Below are positions 10,100 through 18,649 of a DNA stretch of 64,000 nucleotides, in pieces; the first letter of the stretch is position 1; the number at the start of each line of letters is the position of its first letter. The stretch is from Alphaproteobacteria bacterium (GTDB lineage Bacteria > Pseudomonadota > Alphaproteobacteria > UBA8366), in contig JAJFJD010000001.1 of NCBI GenBank assembly GCA_021774335.1, positions 124,001 through 188,000 on the forward strand. The letters run 5' to 3'. The position numbers were made by a program, and so were the translations under genes. Under the pieces are notes generated by a model. It was not told where the DNA came from. It did no database searches and was given only the letters and a program-made list of their open reading frames with translations.

Positions 10100-11479
10100 T
10101 CAACGGGACTGGCCAGTCCACCAGCCGGATTTTTCTTGTTCGCGCAGGATGTCCTTGCGCCGCCGCGACAATGCAACCGCCTCCCCCAAAGTAGCGATGC
10201 CGCTGTCCGCCAGCCGCGGCAGGAGCCGGGCGAAGACTTCCGCCGTGACCAATGCGTCACCGAGGGCGGTGTGGCGGCCGCGAACATGAACGCCAAGGGA
10301 TTCGGCCACGCTGTCGAGCTGCAGCGATGGAAGCCCCAGATCCAGGGCCGCCGCCAGGAGATACGTGCAGAGATAGGGTGGTGGCGACCAGTCGATTCCG
10401 GCAGCCTGGGCGGCGTTCCGGAGATGGGCGATATCGAAGCCGACATTGTGGCCGACCAACACGGTTCCCTCGCTCAACGCCCTGAAGTCCGGCCAGACCT
10501 GGGAGAAATCCGGTGCACCCTCCACCATGTCGTTGGTAATCCCGTGGATCGCCGTGGATCGTGGCGGGATCGGTCGGCCGGGATGGACCAAACAGTCGAT
10601 CGTGACCGCACGATAGATCGTGCTGCCTTGCAATCGTACGCCGCCGACGGAGACGATCGTGTCCGCCGCGACATCCAGCCCGGTGGTTTCAAGATCGAAT
10701 ACAACAATGGGAAGCGCGTCGAGCGGCGTTTCCTCGGTCACCGCCGCCACCGGCGGCGGCATTTCGAGCAGCTGCAGGTCATGGTCGAGCGTCCGCGCCG
10801 CTTCGCCGTCCGGCGGATCGAAGGTCAACACCGCGCCCCGGCCGCCATCGACCGCGGCGACCCGTACCGGAAGGGACCGGCCATCGACGGTTTCAACCTC
10901 GGTGTGGGCCGGCGCCGACTGTCCTTCGGCAACGGCGAGGGCCCGCTCAACCCCCGCGGCATCCAATGCGTCGTAAACGCTCGTACCGGGCTTCGCGACA
11001 TCCGTCCCCAACAACGTCTTCGCCGCCGCATTGATCAGGCTGACGAGTCCGGCATGGTTGATGACGACGATGGCGTCCGGCAATGCCGACAGAACGGTTT
11101 CCAACTGTCGGGCTGGAATCGACTGTTGCGCCAAGCGTCCATCGATCAGCGAATCGACCGCATCGAGCAAGGCCTGCACTTCCTTGGGAAAGTCGCCCGG
11201 CAGCGGCTGCGGCATGGCGTCCGCGGTATCGGTCTGCATCAGGACAATGAACCCACGCAGCCGCTCGATCGCCCACCCGACGCGATCGGCGTGGACAACG
11301 CCGTAGGCCAACAACGGTGCGGCGACCGCTAACACTCCAACTGCGAGGCCATACGTCACGACCTGCGGGATCACTCCGTGCCAATCAGCACTGCTGTCCG
11401 CGATCACCAGGCCGGCGAGCAGGACCGCCAACAAAATGGCTCCGCAAAGTGCCAGATGCCGTATCCGCCGCCACATCAC
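10100..11479 (-). CDS. Membrane-anchored PAS-like / DnaQ-family 3'-5' exonuclease
   Basis: This 459-residue protein has two N-terminal transmembrane helices (about 8-27 and 38-62), a HAMP-like linker, a PAS-like segment (about 122-220, with ALPDAIVVINHAGLVSLINAAAKTLL split around residue 130-155) and a C-terminal DEDDh exonuclease domain (about 258-430). Catalytic motifs are visible: VVFDLETTGLD (ExoI), GHNVGFDIAHLRN (ExoII) and HTALGDALVTAEVF (ExoIII). It closes the symporter-kinase operon, 31 bases after the CBS/DUF294 gene. Families of this kind accompany acetate/short-chain-acid sensing clusters, but the role of the nuclease there is not known to me. The start is GTG 11479 or ATG 11476. 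Confidence 0.8.
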   Translation of the reverse strand: MMWRRIRHLALCGAILLAVLLAGLVIADSSADWHGVIPQVVTYGLAVGVLAVAAPLLAYGVVHADRVGWAIERLRGFIVLMQTDTADAMPQPLPGDFPKEVQALLDAVDSLIDGRLAQQSIPARQLETVLSALPDAIVVINHAGLVSLINAAAKTLLGTDVAKPGTSVYDALDAAGVERALAVAEGQSAPAHTEVETVDGRSLPVRVAAVDGGRGAVLTFDPPDGEAARTLDHDLQLLEMPPPVAAVTEETPLDALPIVVFDLETTGLDVAADTIVSVGGVRLQGSTIYRAVTIDCLVHPGRPIPPRSTAIHGITNDMVEGAPDFSQVWPDFRALSEGTVLVGHNVGFDIAHLRNAAQAAGIDWSPPPYLCTYLLAAALDLGLPSLQLDSVAESLGVHVRGRHTALGDALVTAEVFARLLPRLADSGIATLGEAVALSRRRKDILREQEKSGWWTGQSR

Positions 11480-11509
11480 GCTTGGTCCGGTTTCGCAACA
11501 GGTGCGCGC

Positions 11510-12985
11510 CTAGAAAACATCCCCGGTCACCTCCCCGCGGACACGGTCGAGTAAACGTTTGATCGCCTTGAAGGCGTCGACCAGTTCATCGCGTTCCCGC
11601 TCGTTGAGAGTATCAGGATGAACATAATTACCGACGTTCCGGCCCGCGCCGAAATCGTCGATCTGCTGGCGTAGCAGAACGAAGGTAATCTCCTGGAAAG
11701 CGTTGGTCAGATAGTCGAATTCCGCAGCGTCCAACACGCCCGCGTCGTGCAAATCGCGCAACCGGTCGCAGGTCGACGTCGCCGGGATGCCCTCGCGCAG
11801 CGCCAGCAGCCGGATCGACTGGACAAGCGGCAGGGTGCCGCTGTGCTTCATGTTAATGGTGCCATCATGGTCGGGGTCGTCCTTCACGGTGATGAACCGC
11901 CCGAACCACCCGAGTGCGACGCCGTAGTCTTCATCGTCGCGATACATGTCCTTCAGGAAGGATGCGTTCCCCGCCACTGCGTCAGTGACGAAGGCCCGCA
12001 GGTCAGCCGCCAGGTCCGGCGCGCCGTAACAGGACCGGAAATCGAAGAAGATATCCGACAGGCGCAGGGCGACCGTGTTGCGCCGCCGCAGCCAACCTGC
12101 GACCTGTCCCTTCCACTGTGAGATCGTCTTGCGCCAGACCGGGTTCGTCGCCATGACGTAGCCGTTGCAATACGGGAAACCGACCGCATCCAGGTCGCGC
12201 GTCACCCGCTCGGCAAGATCGATAAACCAAGCATCGATCCGCGAGTGATCCGCGTCGGGATAATCGTCCAGGATGAATCCGTTGTCCTGGTCAGGATAGA
12301 GAAAATTCTCGCCGCGCCCGCCGGACCCCATGACGATGAAGGCGAAAGGCACCGGCGGATCGCCCTTCCCTTCCTCTTTCAGAGCGCGCAGATTCATCTC
12401 GACGACACGGCGATGGATATCCCGATTGATATGCGTGAGCAGTGATTGGATGGTCGGCACCGGCACATTGTCGTCAAACAGTTGCTGTGCGAGGTCGACT
12501 TGCGCCGATTTGATCTCGCGCATGCCATGGACCGTCCCCTCCTGGGTCAAACGGTCGATCTGCGAGACCATCCGCGACGATGCGGCCGCCAAGGCGGTAT
12601 CGAGATGGAGCATCCCCACCGGCTTGCCCGCTGCGTCGACGACCGGCATGTGGCGCAGCTTGAACCGCCGCATGCGCGCGATGGCGTGGTAGAGATAGTC
12701 ATCCTCGGCGATGGTCATTACCGGAGCGGTCATGACGTCGCGGACCGGCGTATCCGACACCGCGCGGAACGCCAGTCGCCGCACCACGTCCCGTTCGGTC
12801 AGGATGCCGCAGAGCCGGGCATCCGGACCGGTGACCAGGGCCGCGGTTGCACTTTTCTCGACAATCTCTGCAACCACCGTGGCGCTCGGTTCGCCGCCGG
12901 CGACCACGACCGGCGCGGCCGCCATATGGTCTCCCACGATTTGGCAGAAGACAGCGGTCTGCGACCGCGTCAGATCGTTATTCAC
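11510..12985 (-). CDS. CBS-pair / DUF294 putative nucleotidyltransferase
   Basis: This is a cytoplasmic protein of about 491 residues. It has two CBS repeats (roughly residues 20-140, including GILTERDVVRRLAF and HMPVVDAAGKPVGML), then the DUF294 nucleotidyltransferase domain with the GSGGRGE active-site motif and the metal-binding D-x-D-N (DQDNGF), and a DUF294 C-terminal substrate-binding region. The family is inferred to nucleotidylate an unknown partner in response to an adenylate bound by the CBS pair. I place the start at GTG 12985, whose GTGAATAA overlaps the kinase stop. An open frame extends upstream to 13075 but would lie inside the kinase gene. Confidence 0.82.
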   Translation of the reverse strand: MNNDLTRSQTAVFCQIVGDHMAAAPVVVAGGEPSATVVAEIVEKSATAALVTGPDARLCGILTERDVVRRLAFRAVSDTPVRDVMTAPVMTIAEDDYLYHAIARMRRFKLRHMPVVDAAGKPVGMLHLDTALAAASSRMVSQIDRLTQEGTVHGMREIKSAQVDLAQQLFDDNVPVPTIQSLLTHINRDIHRRVVEMNLRALKEEGKGDPPVPFAFIVMGSGGRGENFLYPDQDNGFILDDYPDADHSRIDAWFIDLAERVTRDLDAVGFPYCNGYVMATNPVWRKTISQWKGQVAGWLRRRNTVALRLSDIFFDFRSCYGAPDLAADLRAFVTDAVAGNASFLKDMYRDDEDYGVALGWFGRFITVKDDPDHDGTINMKHSGTLPLVQSIRLLALREGIPATSTCDRLRDLHDAGVLDAAEFDYLTNAFQEITFVLLRQQIDDFGAGRNVGNYVHPDTLNERERDELVDAFKAIKRLLDRVRGEVTGDVF

Positions 12986-15731
12986 CGGGCACCATGAATG
13001 GCGTTCGCGCATAGGGGACGGTAAAGACGAATTTCGCCCCGACGCCTTGATTTCGCTCAACCCAGATGCGGCCACCGAAATACTCGACGATCTGCCGGCA
13101 GATCGGCAAGCCCAGCCCCGTGCTGACCGGTTTGCTGGTTGCAGTCGCGTCCGCCTGCTCGAACTTTTCGAAAATGCGCTGCTCCGCGCCGATGGGAATG
13201 CCGGGACCGTTATCCTCGACCGCGACCAGAAGGGCTTGCGACGTTTCCCGTACGGCGATCTGGATGCTCGGATTGCTGCGGTTGCAGAACTTCACCGCAT
13301 TGGACAGCAGGTTGACGATGACCTGGATGAAGCGATCCCGATCGGCGCGCACCCGCCGCAACTGCGACGGCAACTCGACATCGAGTTGCATCCGGTTCTC
13401 CTGGAGCAAGCTGCTGGTCGCGGCGATGGCCTCTTCGATGACTTCTTTCGGATCGATATCGGATATCTGCCATTCGCCCCGACCCGCTTCCAGCTTCGCA
13501 AGATCGAGCAACTGGTTGATCAGCCGCGTGAGGCGCTCGCTTTCCTTGATGATGATGGTCAGAAACTCCTGACGTTCCTCGATCGGCAACTCGGACTCGT
13601 CAAATAGAATTTCGCTGAATGACCGGATCGAGGTCAGCGGCGTGCGCAATTCATGGCTGACGGTCGATAGGAAATCGTCTTTGAGACGATCGACTTCCTT
13701 CAGCCGCTCGTTGGCCGCCTGCAGTTCCGCGGAGGCGATCTGCAACTCGCGCGATTTCTGTTCGAGCTGATGGCTGTATTCGATGACCTGCGAGGTTTCG
13801 TCCAGAATTTCCATCACCTCGTCGATGCTGGCGACTTCGCCTTTGACGACCGACCCGACCATCACCCGCGCCGATGCGGCACCGATCGCGCCGGCTAGGA
13901 GCTTTTCGGTGAAATGCAGCAAGGCGGGATCGGCTTCGGTGACTTTCTTCAGGCTTTCGCCGGTTTCTTCCGCATAACCGTCGAAAGCACGGTCGGCCTG
14001 ACCGCGCCCCACGAAACGGACGACCAGTGCGTATAGATCGGAGAATGTCGCGGTGCCGCGCCATAAGCCGGACCCGCGGTTGTCATCGGAACGCCGAAAT
14101 ACGTCGACAAACAGGGCGGCCTGGATCCGTTCCAACGCCGTCTGACGGGTCACCAGCGAAACCCCGACATAGCCCCCGATATTGACCAGCATGCTCCAGA
14201 ACAGCGCATGCGACAGATTGTCGAACCCCTTCAGGCCAAACAGCTCGTAGGGCTTCAGCAATTCGACCCCGAACGGTCCGGCGTCGACGAAACTGGGAGG
14301 AATCCAACCGGAAAGCGCGAGCGACGGCATCAGCAGCGTATAGATCCACATCGTGAAGCCGAGACTGAGCCCGACCAGCGCGCCCGCCCGCGTGCCGCCC
14401 TTCCAGACAAGGCCGCCGATGATCGCCGGTGCGAATTGCGCCGCCGCCGCGAAGGACAGCAGGCCGACCGTCACCAACGCATAGGACTCACCGATAAAGC
14501 GGAAATAGCCGTAGCTGAACAGCAAGATGAACAGGATACTGCCACGCCGGATCGCCAGCAGCAGTCCACTAAGCTCGCCCTTCTCGTTCAGCCGCAGCCA
14601 GGTGAGTCGCAACAGGACCGGCATGACCAGGTCGTTGCACACCATCGTGCTGAGCGCGATGGTCGCCACGATCACCATCCCCGTCGCAGCCGACAACCCG
14701 CCGATAAAGGCGAATAGCGTCAACAGCTCCTGTTGCTCGTACATCGGCACGGTCAGGACGAAGGTGTCAGCATCAACAGCGTCGCCCGAGAACATCAGCA
14801 GCCCGCCGAGCGCGATCGGCAGCACGAATATATTGATGATCAGGAGATACAGCGGGAACAGCCAGACCGCCTTGTTGAGATGACGTTCGTCGAGGCTTTC
14901 AATTGCGGTGACCTGAAACTGCCGCGGCAAACATATGATCGCGGCCATGGACAAAATGGTCATGGTGATCCATTGGCCATAGGTGCTGGCGGTACCGAGC
15001 GTGACCAGCGATCCATATTCCGGCAATGACTTCGCCTCGGCGAACAGATCGCCGAAGCCGTCATACAATCCGAAGGTCACGAACAAACCAACCGACAGAA
15101 AAGCCAGGAGTTTCACGACGGATTCGAAAGCGATCGCGACGACCATTCCTTCGTGATGTTCGCTGGCATCAATATGGCGGGTCCCGAACAGAATGGTGAA
15201 GACCGCAAGCAGCAGGGCCACGTAGAACGCCGTGTCATGCGGAATCGGGACATCGCCCAGTCCGGTCGGCATGGCGATTTCGGGATAGCCGAGCAGCAGG
15301 TTGAAACTGATCGACACCGCCTTAAGCTGAAGCGAGATATACGGCATGATCCCGACCACCGCGATGATCGTCACCAACCCACCCAACAACGTGCTCTTGC
15401 CATAACGCGAAGCAATGAAATCGGCGATCGACGTGATCCGATTCTTCTTCGTGATCCGGATGATCTTGCCCAACACGAACCACCACAGCACGAAGACGAG
15501 CGTCGGCCCGAGGTAGATCGGCAGAAAATCCAAGCCGCTAGAGGCCGCCCGCCCGACACTGCCGTAATAGGTCCAAGACGTGCAGTAAACCGCGATAGAC
15601 AGGGCATAGATGTAGGGGTTGTTGGCGAGGCTGCGTCCTTCGTCGGCACGTTTGTCGCCGTAATAGGCGATCGCAAACAGCAAACACAGATATGCGAACG
15701 AGACGAGGAGAACGACCCAGCCCTGCAACAT
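12978..15731 (-). CDS. Sodium:solute symporter-coupled sensor histidine kinase (CbrA/CrbS type)
   Basis: This protein of about 917 residues combines a 13-helix SSS transporter (residues 1-520), a STAC linker domain (about 565-640), a coiled coil (640-680), a HisKA domain (680-750, phospho-acceptor His693 in SHELRTPL) and an HATPase_c domain (about 795-905, with N-box NLLSNAVKF, DNGPGIP and GLGLPICRQ). CrbS-type kinases control acetate/short-chain acid use in Vibrio and Pseudomonas. The start ATG at 15731 follows the stop of the small membrane gene by two bases. The single-domain receiver at 16085-16456 is the likely partner. Its HisKA segment is strikingly similar to a segment of the XRE regulator at 16982. 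Confidence 0.92.
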   Translation of the reverse strand: MLQGWVVLLVSFAYLCLLFAIAYYGDKRADEGRSLANNPYIYALSIAVYCTSWTYYGSVGRAASSGLDFLPIYLGPTLVFVLWWFVLGKIIRITKKNRITSIADFIASRYGKSTLLGGLVTIIAVVGIMPYISLQLKAVSISFNLLLGYPEIAMPTGLGDVPIPHDTAFYVALLLAVFTILFGTRHIDASEHHEGMVVAIAFESVVKLLAFLSVGLFVTFGLYDGFGDLFAEAKSLPEYGSLVTLGTASTYGQWITMTILSMAAIICLPRQFQVTAIESLDERHLNKAVWLFPLYLLIINIFVLPIALGGLLMFSGDAVDADTFVLTVPMYEQQELLTLFAFIGGLSAATGMVIVATIALSTMVCNDLVMPVLLRLTWLRLNEKGELSGLLLAIRRGSILFILLFSYGYFRFIGESYALVTVGLLSFAAAAQFAPAIIGGLVWKGGTRAGALVGLSLGFTMWIYTLLMPSLALSGWIPPSFVDAGPFGVELLKPYELFGLKGFDNLSHALFWSMLVNIGGYVGVSLVTRQTALERIQAALFVDVFRRSDDNRGSGLWRGTATFSDLYALVVRFVGRGQADRAFDGYAEETGESLKKVTEADPALLHFTEKLLAGAIGAASARVMVGSVVKGEVASIDEVMEILDETSQVIEYSHQLEQKSRELQIASAELQAANERLKEVDRLKDDFLSTVSHELRTPLTSIRSFSEILFDESELPIEERQEFLTIIIKESERLTRLINQLLDLAKLEAGRGEWQISDIDPKEVIEEAIAATSSLLQENRMQLDVELPSQLRRVRADRDRFIQVIVNLLSNAVKFCNRSNPSIQIAVRETSQALLVAVEDNGPGIPIGAEQRIFEKFEQADATATSKPVSTGLGLPICRQIVEYFGGRIWVERNQGVGAKFVFTVPYARTPFMVPGE

Positions 15732-15733
15732 CG

Positions 15734-15976
15734 TCAGCCGTCCCTGGCTCGACCGACGCGGGTACGCATCCCCGGTGACCGGCCGCGGCGGTTCACGATC
15801 CTGGAAACGAGAACGACAAGCAGCGCCCAACTCGCGAAGATATAGATATAGAGAGCCGGAAACCCGAAGAGCGTGGCATCAACGCTGAACAGCAATAACA
15901 GCGGTGGATTGAACAGCAAGACGCCCAGGGCGAAGAGCGCCAAGAGGCTTTCGTTGATCGGCCGTCGCTGGTTCAT
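15734..15976 (-). CDS. Small two-helix membrane protein of the symporter-kinase operon
   Basis: This 80-residue protein has two hydrophobic helices (about 8-30 and 38-60) and a strongly basic C-terminus ending RGRSPGMRTRVGRARDG. Its stop is two bases from the start of the symporter-kinase, which suggests translational coupling. Many SSS transporters are accompanied by a small two-helix subunit (DUF485/DUF4212-like). This protein fills the same slot, but I cannot assign it to a named family from sequence alone. Confidence 0.75.
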   Translation of the reverse strand: MNQRRPINESLLALFALGVLLFNPPLLLLFSVDATLFGFPALYIYIFASWALLVVLVSRIVNRRGRSPGMRTRVGRARDG

Positions 15977-16065
15977 ACCCGGGTTCCTCCCATGCTCATG
16001 CCCGGTCGGCGGACCCGCTTACCGGGTTCTGTCGCCACTCGTTAGTGTATCACATCGCCCGCCCG

Positions 16066-16083
16066 GCCCGACCCCCGAGTCGG
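16066..16083 (-). terminator. GC-rich hairpin after the receiver gene (possible attenuator)
   Basis: CCCGAC and GTCGGG form a six-base-pair stem around a six-base loop directly after the receiver stop. The operon continues past it, and no T-run follows on the minus strand. It may only reduce read-through into the kinase genes. Confidence 0.3.
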
Positions 16084-16084
16084 G

Positions 16085-16456
16085 TCAGTCCAGCTTGAGA
16101 ATTTTCCCCACACGGTTGCGCACATCGCGTGTCGAGAACGGTTTGACGATGTAGTCATCAGCACCAGCGGCCAGGCCGCGTTCGCGCTCTTCATCGCGGC
16201 TTTTTGCGGTCAGCATAATAATCTTAACGTCATCCCATGCCGCATTGGCGCGAATGGCGCGGCAAACGCTGAAGCCGTCCCGCTTCGGCATCATAACGTC
16301 GAGCAGCACCAGATCCGGCGCCTGGCGTCCAATTTCCTGGAGCGCCGCGTCGCCGTCCTCCGCGACCCGGACGTCCAAATCCATCTGCTTCATCAAAAAC
16401 TCGAGTGACAGAACGATATTTGGCTCATCGTCCACGACCAGCACCGATTGCGTCAT
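16085..16456 (-). CDS. Single-domain response regulator (CheY-like receiver)
   Basis: This 123-residue protein is one receiver domain with no output domain. It has the acidic pocket D9/D10, the phospho-acceptor Asp53 in LVLLDVMMPKRDG, Thr83 and the switch Lys105 in KPF. As first gene of the minus-strand operon leading into the symporter-kinase, it is the probable phosphorylation target of His693. With no DNA-binding output it must act on another protein. The neighbouring XRE regulator with a HisKA-like module is a tempting candidate partner, which is inference only. Confidence 0.9.
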   Translation of the reverse strand: MTQSVLVVDDEPNIVLSLEFLMKQMDLDVRVAEDGDAALQEIGRQAPDLVLLDVMMPKRDGFSVCRAIRANAAWDDVKIIMLTAKSRDEERERGLAAGADDYIVKPFSTRDVRNRVGKILKLD

Positions 16457-16646
16457 CAGCGGCTCCTCCCGAGGACCAAACTGATACTTGCTATTGCGCG
16501 ACTTTGAACGGCGGCACGGTGACGCCAGCGTCCTATCTCGTCTTGTTCCTGGAATTCTTACAGGAACCTAACTGTTTGCAAAGTCCGGAGCGAAGGCCGA
16601 CGACTGGGCCCGTGTCCAAGCCGTGAGGTTTCATTCCAACACAAAA

Positions 16647-16669
16647 GGGCTTCCCACGAAGGGAAGCCC
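16647..16669 (-). terminator. Intrinsic terminator of the 28-residue peptide gene
   Basis: A nine-base-pair perfect stem (GGGCTTCCC / GGGAAGCCC) with loop ACGAA is followed on the minus strand by TTTT. It lies 28 bases past the stop of the small gene at 16698-16784, so that gene is an independent short transcript. Confidence 0.85.
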
Positions 16670-16697
16670 ATCCGATATCAAACCAATTTTACGTGCG

Positions 16698-16784
16698 TTA
16701 ACTAGTCATGATTCCGACGATCATCAACACGACAAACGCGCTGATCAGGGCGAGCAATGCTTTATTCTTCAATACGGCGGCCAT
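16698..16784 (-). CDS. 28-residue single-helix membrane peptide
   Basis: The reverse strand encodes 28 residues, beginning MAAVLKNKALLALISAF and ending VGIMTS: a short basic N-terminus and one membrane helix. A strong ribosome site, GAGGAG, sits seven bases before the ATG, and an intrinsic terminator follows, so it has all parts of a real small gene. It lies between the receiver gene and the XRE regulator, and an XRE-type site (16934-16948) lies upstream. Small single-helix proteins often modulate transporters or sensor kinases. No family was recognised. Confidence 0.7.
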   Translation of the reverse strand: MAAVLKNKALLALISAFVVLMIVGIMTS

Positions 16785-16933
16785 GAAATTCTCCTCGGTT
16801 GATGCAACTTGTACCGAACGGTGCCGAAACCGATGCATTCAAGTTAAATTTTCACTAGTTATGAAAGTGTCGATCAACCTACTCATTGAAAATAGATATT
16901 TTGTTCATTGTTCAAACTATCAAAGCTATCGAA

Positions 16934-16948
16934 TGTGAATGTTGTGAA
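16934..16948. promoter_or_regulatory. XRE-type operator site C (TGTGAATGTTGTGAA)
   Basis: This 15-mer is the exact reverse complement of the site at 18611-18625 near the XRE gene's own start. It lies 150 bases upstream of the 28-residue peptide gene and just after the XRE stop. Two TGTGAA-like units are spaced nine bases apart. The exact match at both ends of the regulator gene is unlikely by chance. Confidence 0.65.
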
Positions 16949-16981
16949 TAATGCGATGAATTTGGGCCGGCTTTGGCGCCT

Positions 16982-18586
16982 CTAAGTGTTTTCCGGCGCT
17001 GTCGCAGCTTCCTCGATCGGTGCGGACCGCAGAACCGGTGGATGCGCGCGCTGGCCGCAATCGGTGCGATCGCAAACGCGGCACGTCACGCCGACCGGCA
17101 CAACCGCGGCGTCAGACGCCAAGTCAATTCCGTCGCTGTAAGCAAGACTGGTGGCGTGCGCCACATCGCAGCCGATCGCCACCACGAAATGTCGTAAAGA
17201 AGACGGCCCGCCGATGGTCGGCTTCGACACCGTGCGCGCAACGGTAAAGAATGTCGATCCGTCGGGCATGCGTTCGATCTGCCGGCTGGTCTGACCCGGC
17301 GTCATGAAGGCCGAATGCAGAATCGCACGCGGACAGACCCCGCCATAGCGCGGAATGCGAAGCCCGGAGATCGCGAATCGCTTGCAAATATTGCCCGCGA
17401 TATCGACCTTGAGAAAATGCAGCGGCACGCCGGTGGCGCCCGGGCGCTGCAAGGTCGTCAGACGATGGCATACTTGTTCGAAACTGGTTTGGAATCGATC
17501 CTGAAGCCGCTTCACGTCGTACCGTCCTTCTTCGGCCGCCGACAGGAAGGCGTCGTAGGGCATGAGGACCGCACCCGCGAAATACCCGGCCAGTACCGAG
17601 CGGCATAGCTGGTGCGCCGCCTCGCCATCGAGCCCGCCATCGGACGTGCATGCATCGATCACATCGCCGAACGCCGACAAGCCAACCTGCTTTGCAAGCT
17701 GGAACAAACGACTCGCCGGCGACAGTGATTCGACCACAAACAGCGTGCCCGTCTCGGCGTCGAACCGCGCCAACGACGACGGCCCCGCCTCGGACGGCGT
17801 TGCTCGGACGGTGATGCCATAGTGCTCGGACAATCGCTCCACCACGCCCGCCTGCGAGTCGTAGTCACGCAACCCGGCCACTTGACGGGCGTCCGCTGCC
17901 GCCGCTTCCAGGGACTCGAAGTAGTTCACACGATCCTGGACGAAATCGGTGACCTGCTCCTCCGGCAACCGCAAACCGCCCATGCCCGCCTGATCGTCAC
18001 CCGAACTCAGCGACAACATCCGCCCGATGATCTCGGCAAGCCGTTCGCTTTCGCGGACAAGAATGCCGGCAAACCGCCGCTGATCGCCCGGCTCCAAATC
18101 CACATTGTCGTGCAGGATTTCGGCGAAAGATCGAATAGGCGTGAGTGCGCTCCGCAATTCATACGCCGACGTGGACATAAAATCGTCATCGGTCATGCGC
18201 TCGCGCAGCCATTCCACGTCCTCGCGCGTGCTTCGGAAGACTCGATAAAAATCGAGCAGCGCCCGCCCCGCCGACGGCGTTACGTTCACGATGTCCCGCA
18301 GGTCATCGCGCGTGACGCCGCATTCGCGGAATACCGGATCGCCGAACATTTCCATCAGGTCGACAAGCAAACGCGCGTCGTCATCCTGCGCCAGCGCATC
18401 CGGACTGATATCGAAGACATCAGCGGTCCGCTCCAACAGCCGCAACGTCATCGGCCGCTGGTTGCGCTCGATCATATTGAGATAACTCGGCGAAATACCG
18501 AGATCTTTTGCCAAGGCCACTTGTGTTACGCCGGTTTCCCGCCGGATACGGCGTAGCTTGTTTCCCAACCAAATACTGCTCGCCAT
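16982..18586 (-). CDS. XRE-family short-chain acyl regulator (ScfR/RamB type) with embedded degenerate HisKA domain
   Basis: This 534-residue protein has an XRE helix-turn-helix (residues 7-62, with QVALAKDLGISPSYLNMIE), an IrrE-like/peptidase-M78-like sensory core and a DUF2083 C-terminus with CRVCDRTDCGQRA, as in regulators of acetate, propionate and glyoxylate metabolism. Between them, residues 133-198 match a histidine-kinase dimerisation domain: DDDFMSTSAYELRSALTPIR aligns with the kinase at 12978 but has Tyr142 in place of the phospho-acceptor His. The extra module accounts for a length greater than usual (about 470). It is divergent from the symporter at 18785. TTCACA operators flank it, which suggests autoregulation. 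Confidence 0.88.
   Translation of the reverse strand: MASSIWLGNKLRRIRRETGVTQVALAKDLGISPSYLNMIERNQRPMTLRLLERTADVFDISPDALAQDDDARLLVDLMEMFGDPVFRECGVTRDDLRDIVNVTPSAGRALLDFYRVFRSTREDVEWLRERMTDDDFMSTSAYELRSALTPIRSFAEILHDNVDLEPGDQRRFAGILVRESERLAEIIGRMLSLSSGDDQAGMGGLRLPEEQVTDFVQDRVNYFESLEAAAADARQVAGLRDYDSQAGVVERLSEHYGITVRATPSEAGPSSLARFDAETGTLFVVESLSPASRLFQLAKQVGLSAFGDVIDACTSDGGLDGEAAHQLCRSVLAGYFAGAVLMPYDAFLSAAEEGRYDVKRLQDRFQTSFEQVCHRLTTLQRPGATGVPLHFLKVDIAGNICKRFAISGLRIPRYGGVCPRAILHSAFMTPGQTSRQIERMPDGSTFFTVARTVSKPTIGGPSSLRHFVVAIGCDVAHATSLAYSDGIDLASDAAVVPVGVTCRVCDRTDCGQRAHPPVLRSAPIEEAATAPENT
17993..18190 (-). other. HisKA-like module inside the XRE regulator
   Basis: Residues 133-198 of the regulator align without gaps for about 60 positions with residues 684-748 of the neighbouring symporter-kinase. 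Shared blocks include D-D-F-x-S-T, E-L-R, I-R-S-F-x-E-I-L and E-S-E-R-L. The H-box His is Tyr142 (codon 18161-18163), and the Thr-Pro after it is Ala-Leu. The module should fold as a helical hairpin and dimerise but cannot accept phosphate. Confidence 0.8.
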
Positions 18587-18610
18587 GGGCTTATACCGCG
18601 ACTTTATTTT

Positions 18611-18625
18611 TTCACAACATTCACA
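18611..18625. promoter_or_regulatory. XRE-type operator site A (TTCACAACATTCACA)
   Basis: A direct repeat of TTCACA at nine-base spacing lies 25 bases upstream of the XRE regulator start, where a repressor would block its own promoter. It is identical in reverse complement to site C at 16934-16948. Confidence 0.65.
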
Positions 18626-18649
18626 GTCTATCAGTGTCCCCCGTTAGGT

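Noticed and set aside
8361-10289. 642-codon open frame antisense to ettA
   Set aside because: It is the mirror of a strongly coding GC-rich gene. The translation has no recognisable domain and no ribosome site, while ettA on the other strand has all ABC-F motifs.
12985-13075. Longer N-terminus of the CBS/DUF294 protein
   Set aside because: It would run 90 bases further into the kinase gene in another frame, without a ribosome site. The GTG overlapping the kinase stop is more natural.
15734-15830. Symporter-kinase starting at 15830
   Set aside because: The extra residues are Arg/Pro-rich and overlap the small membrane gene. The hydrophobic first helix begins right after ATG 15731.
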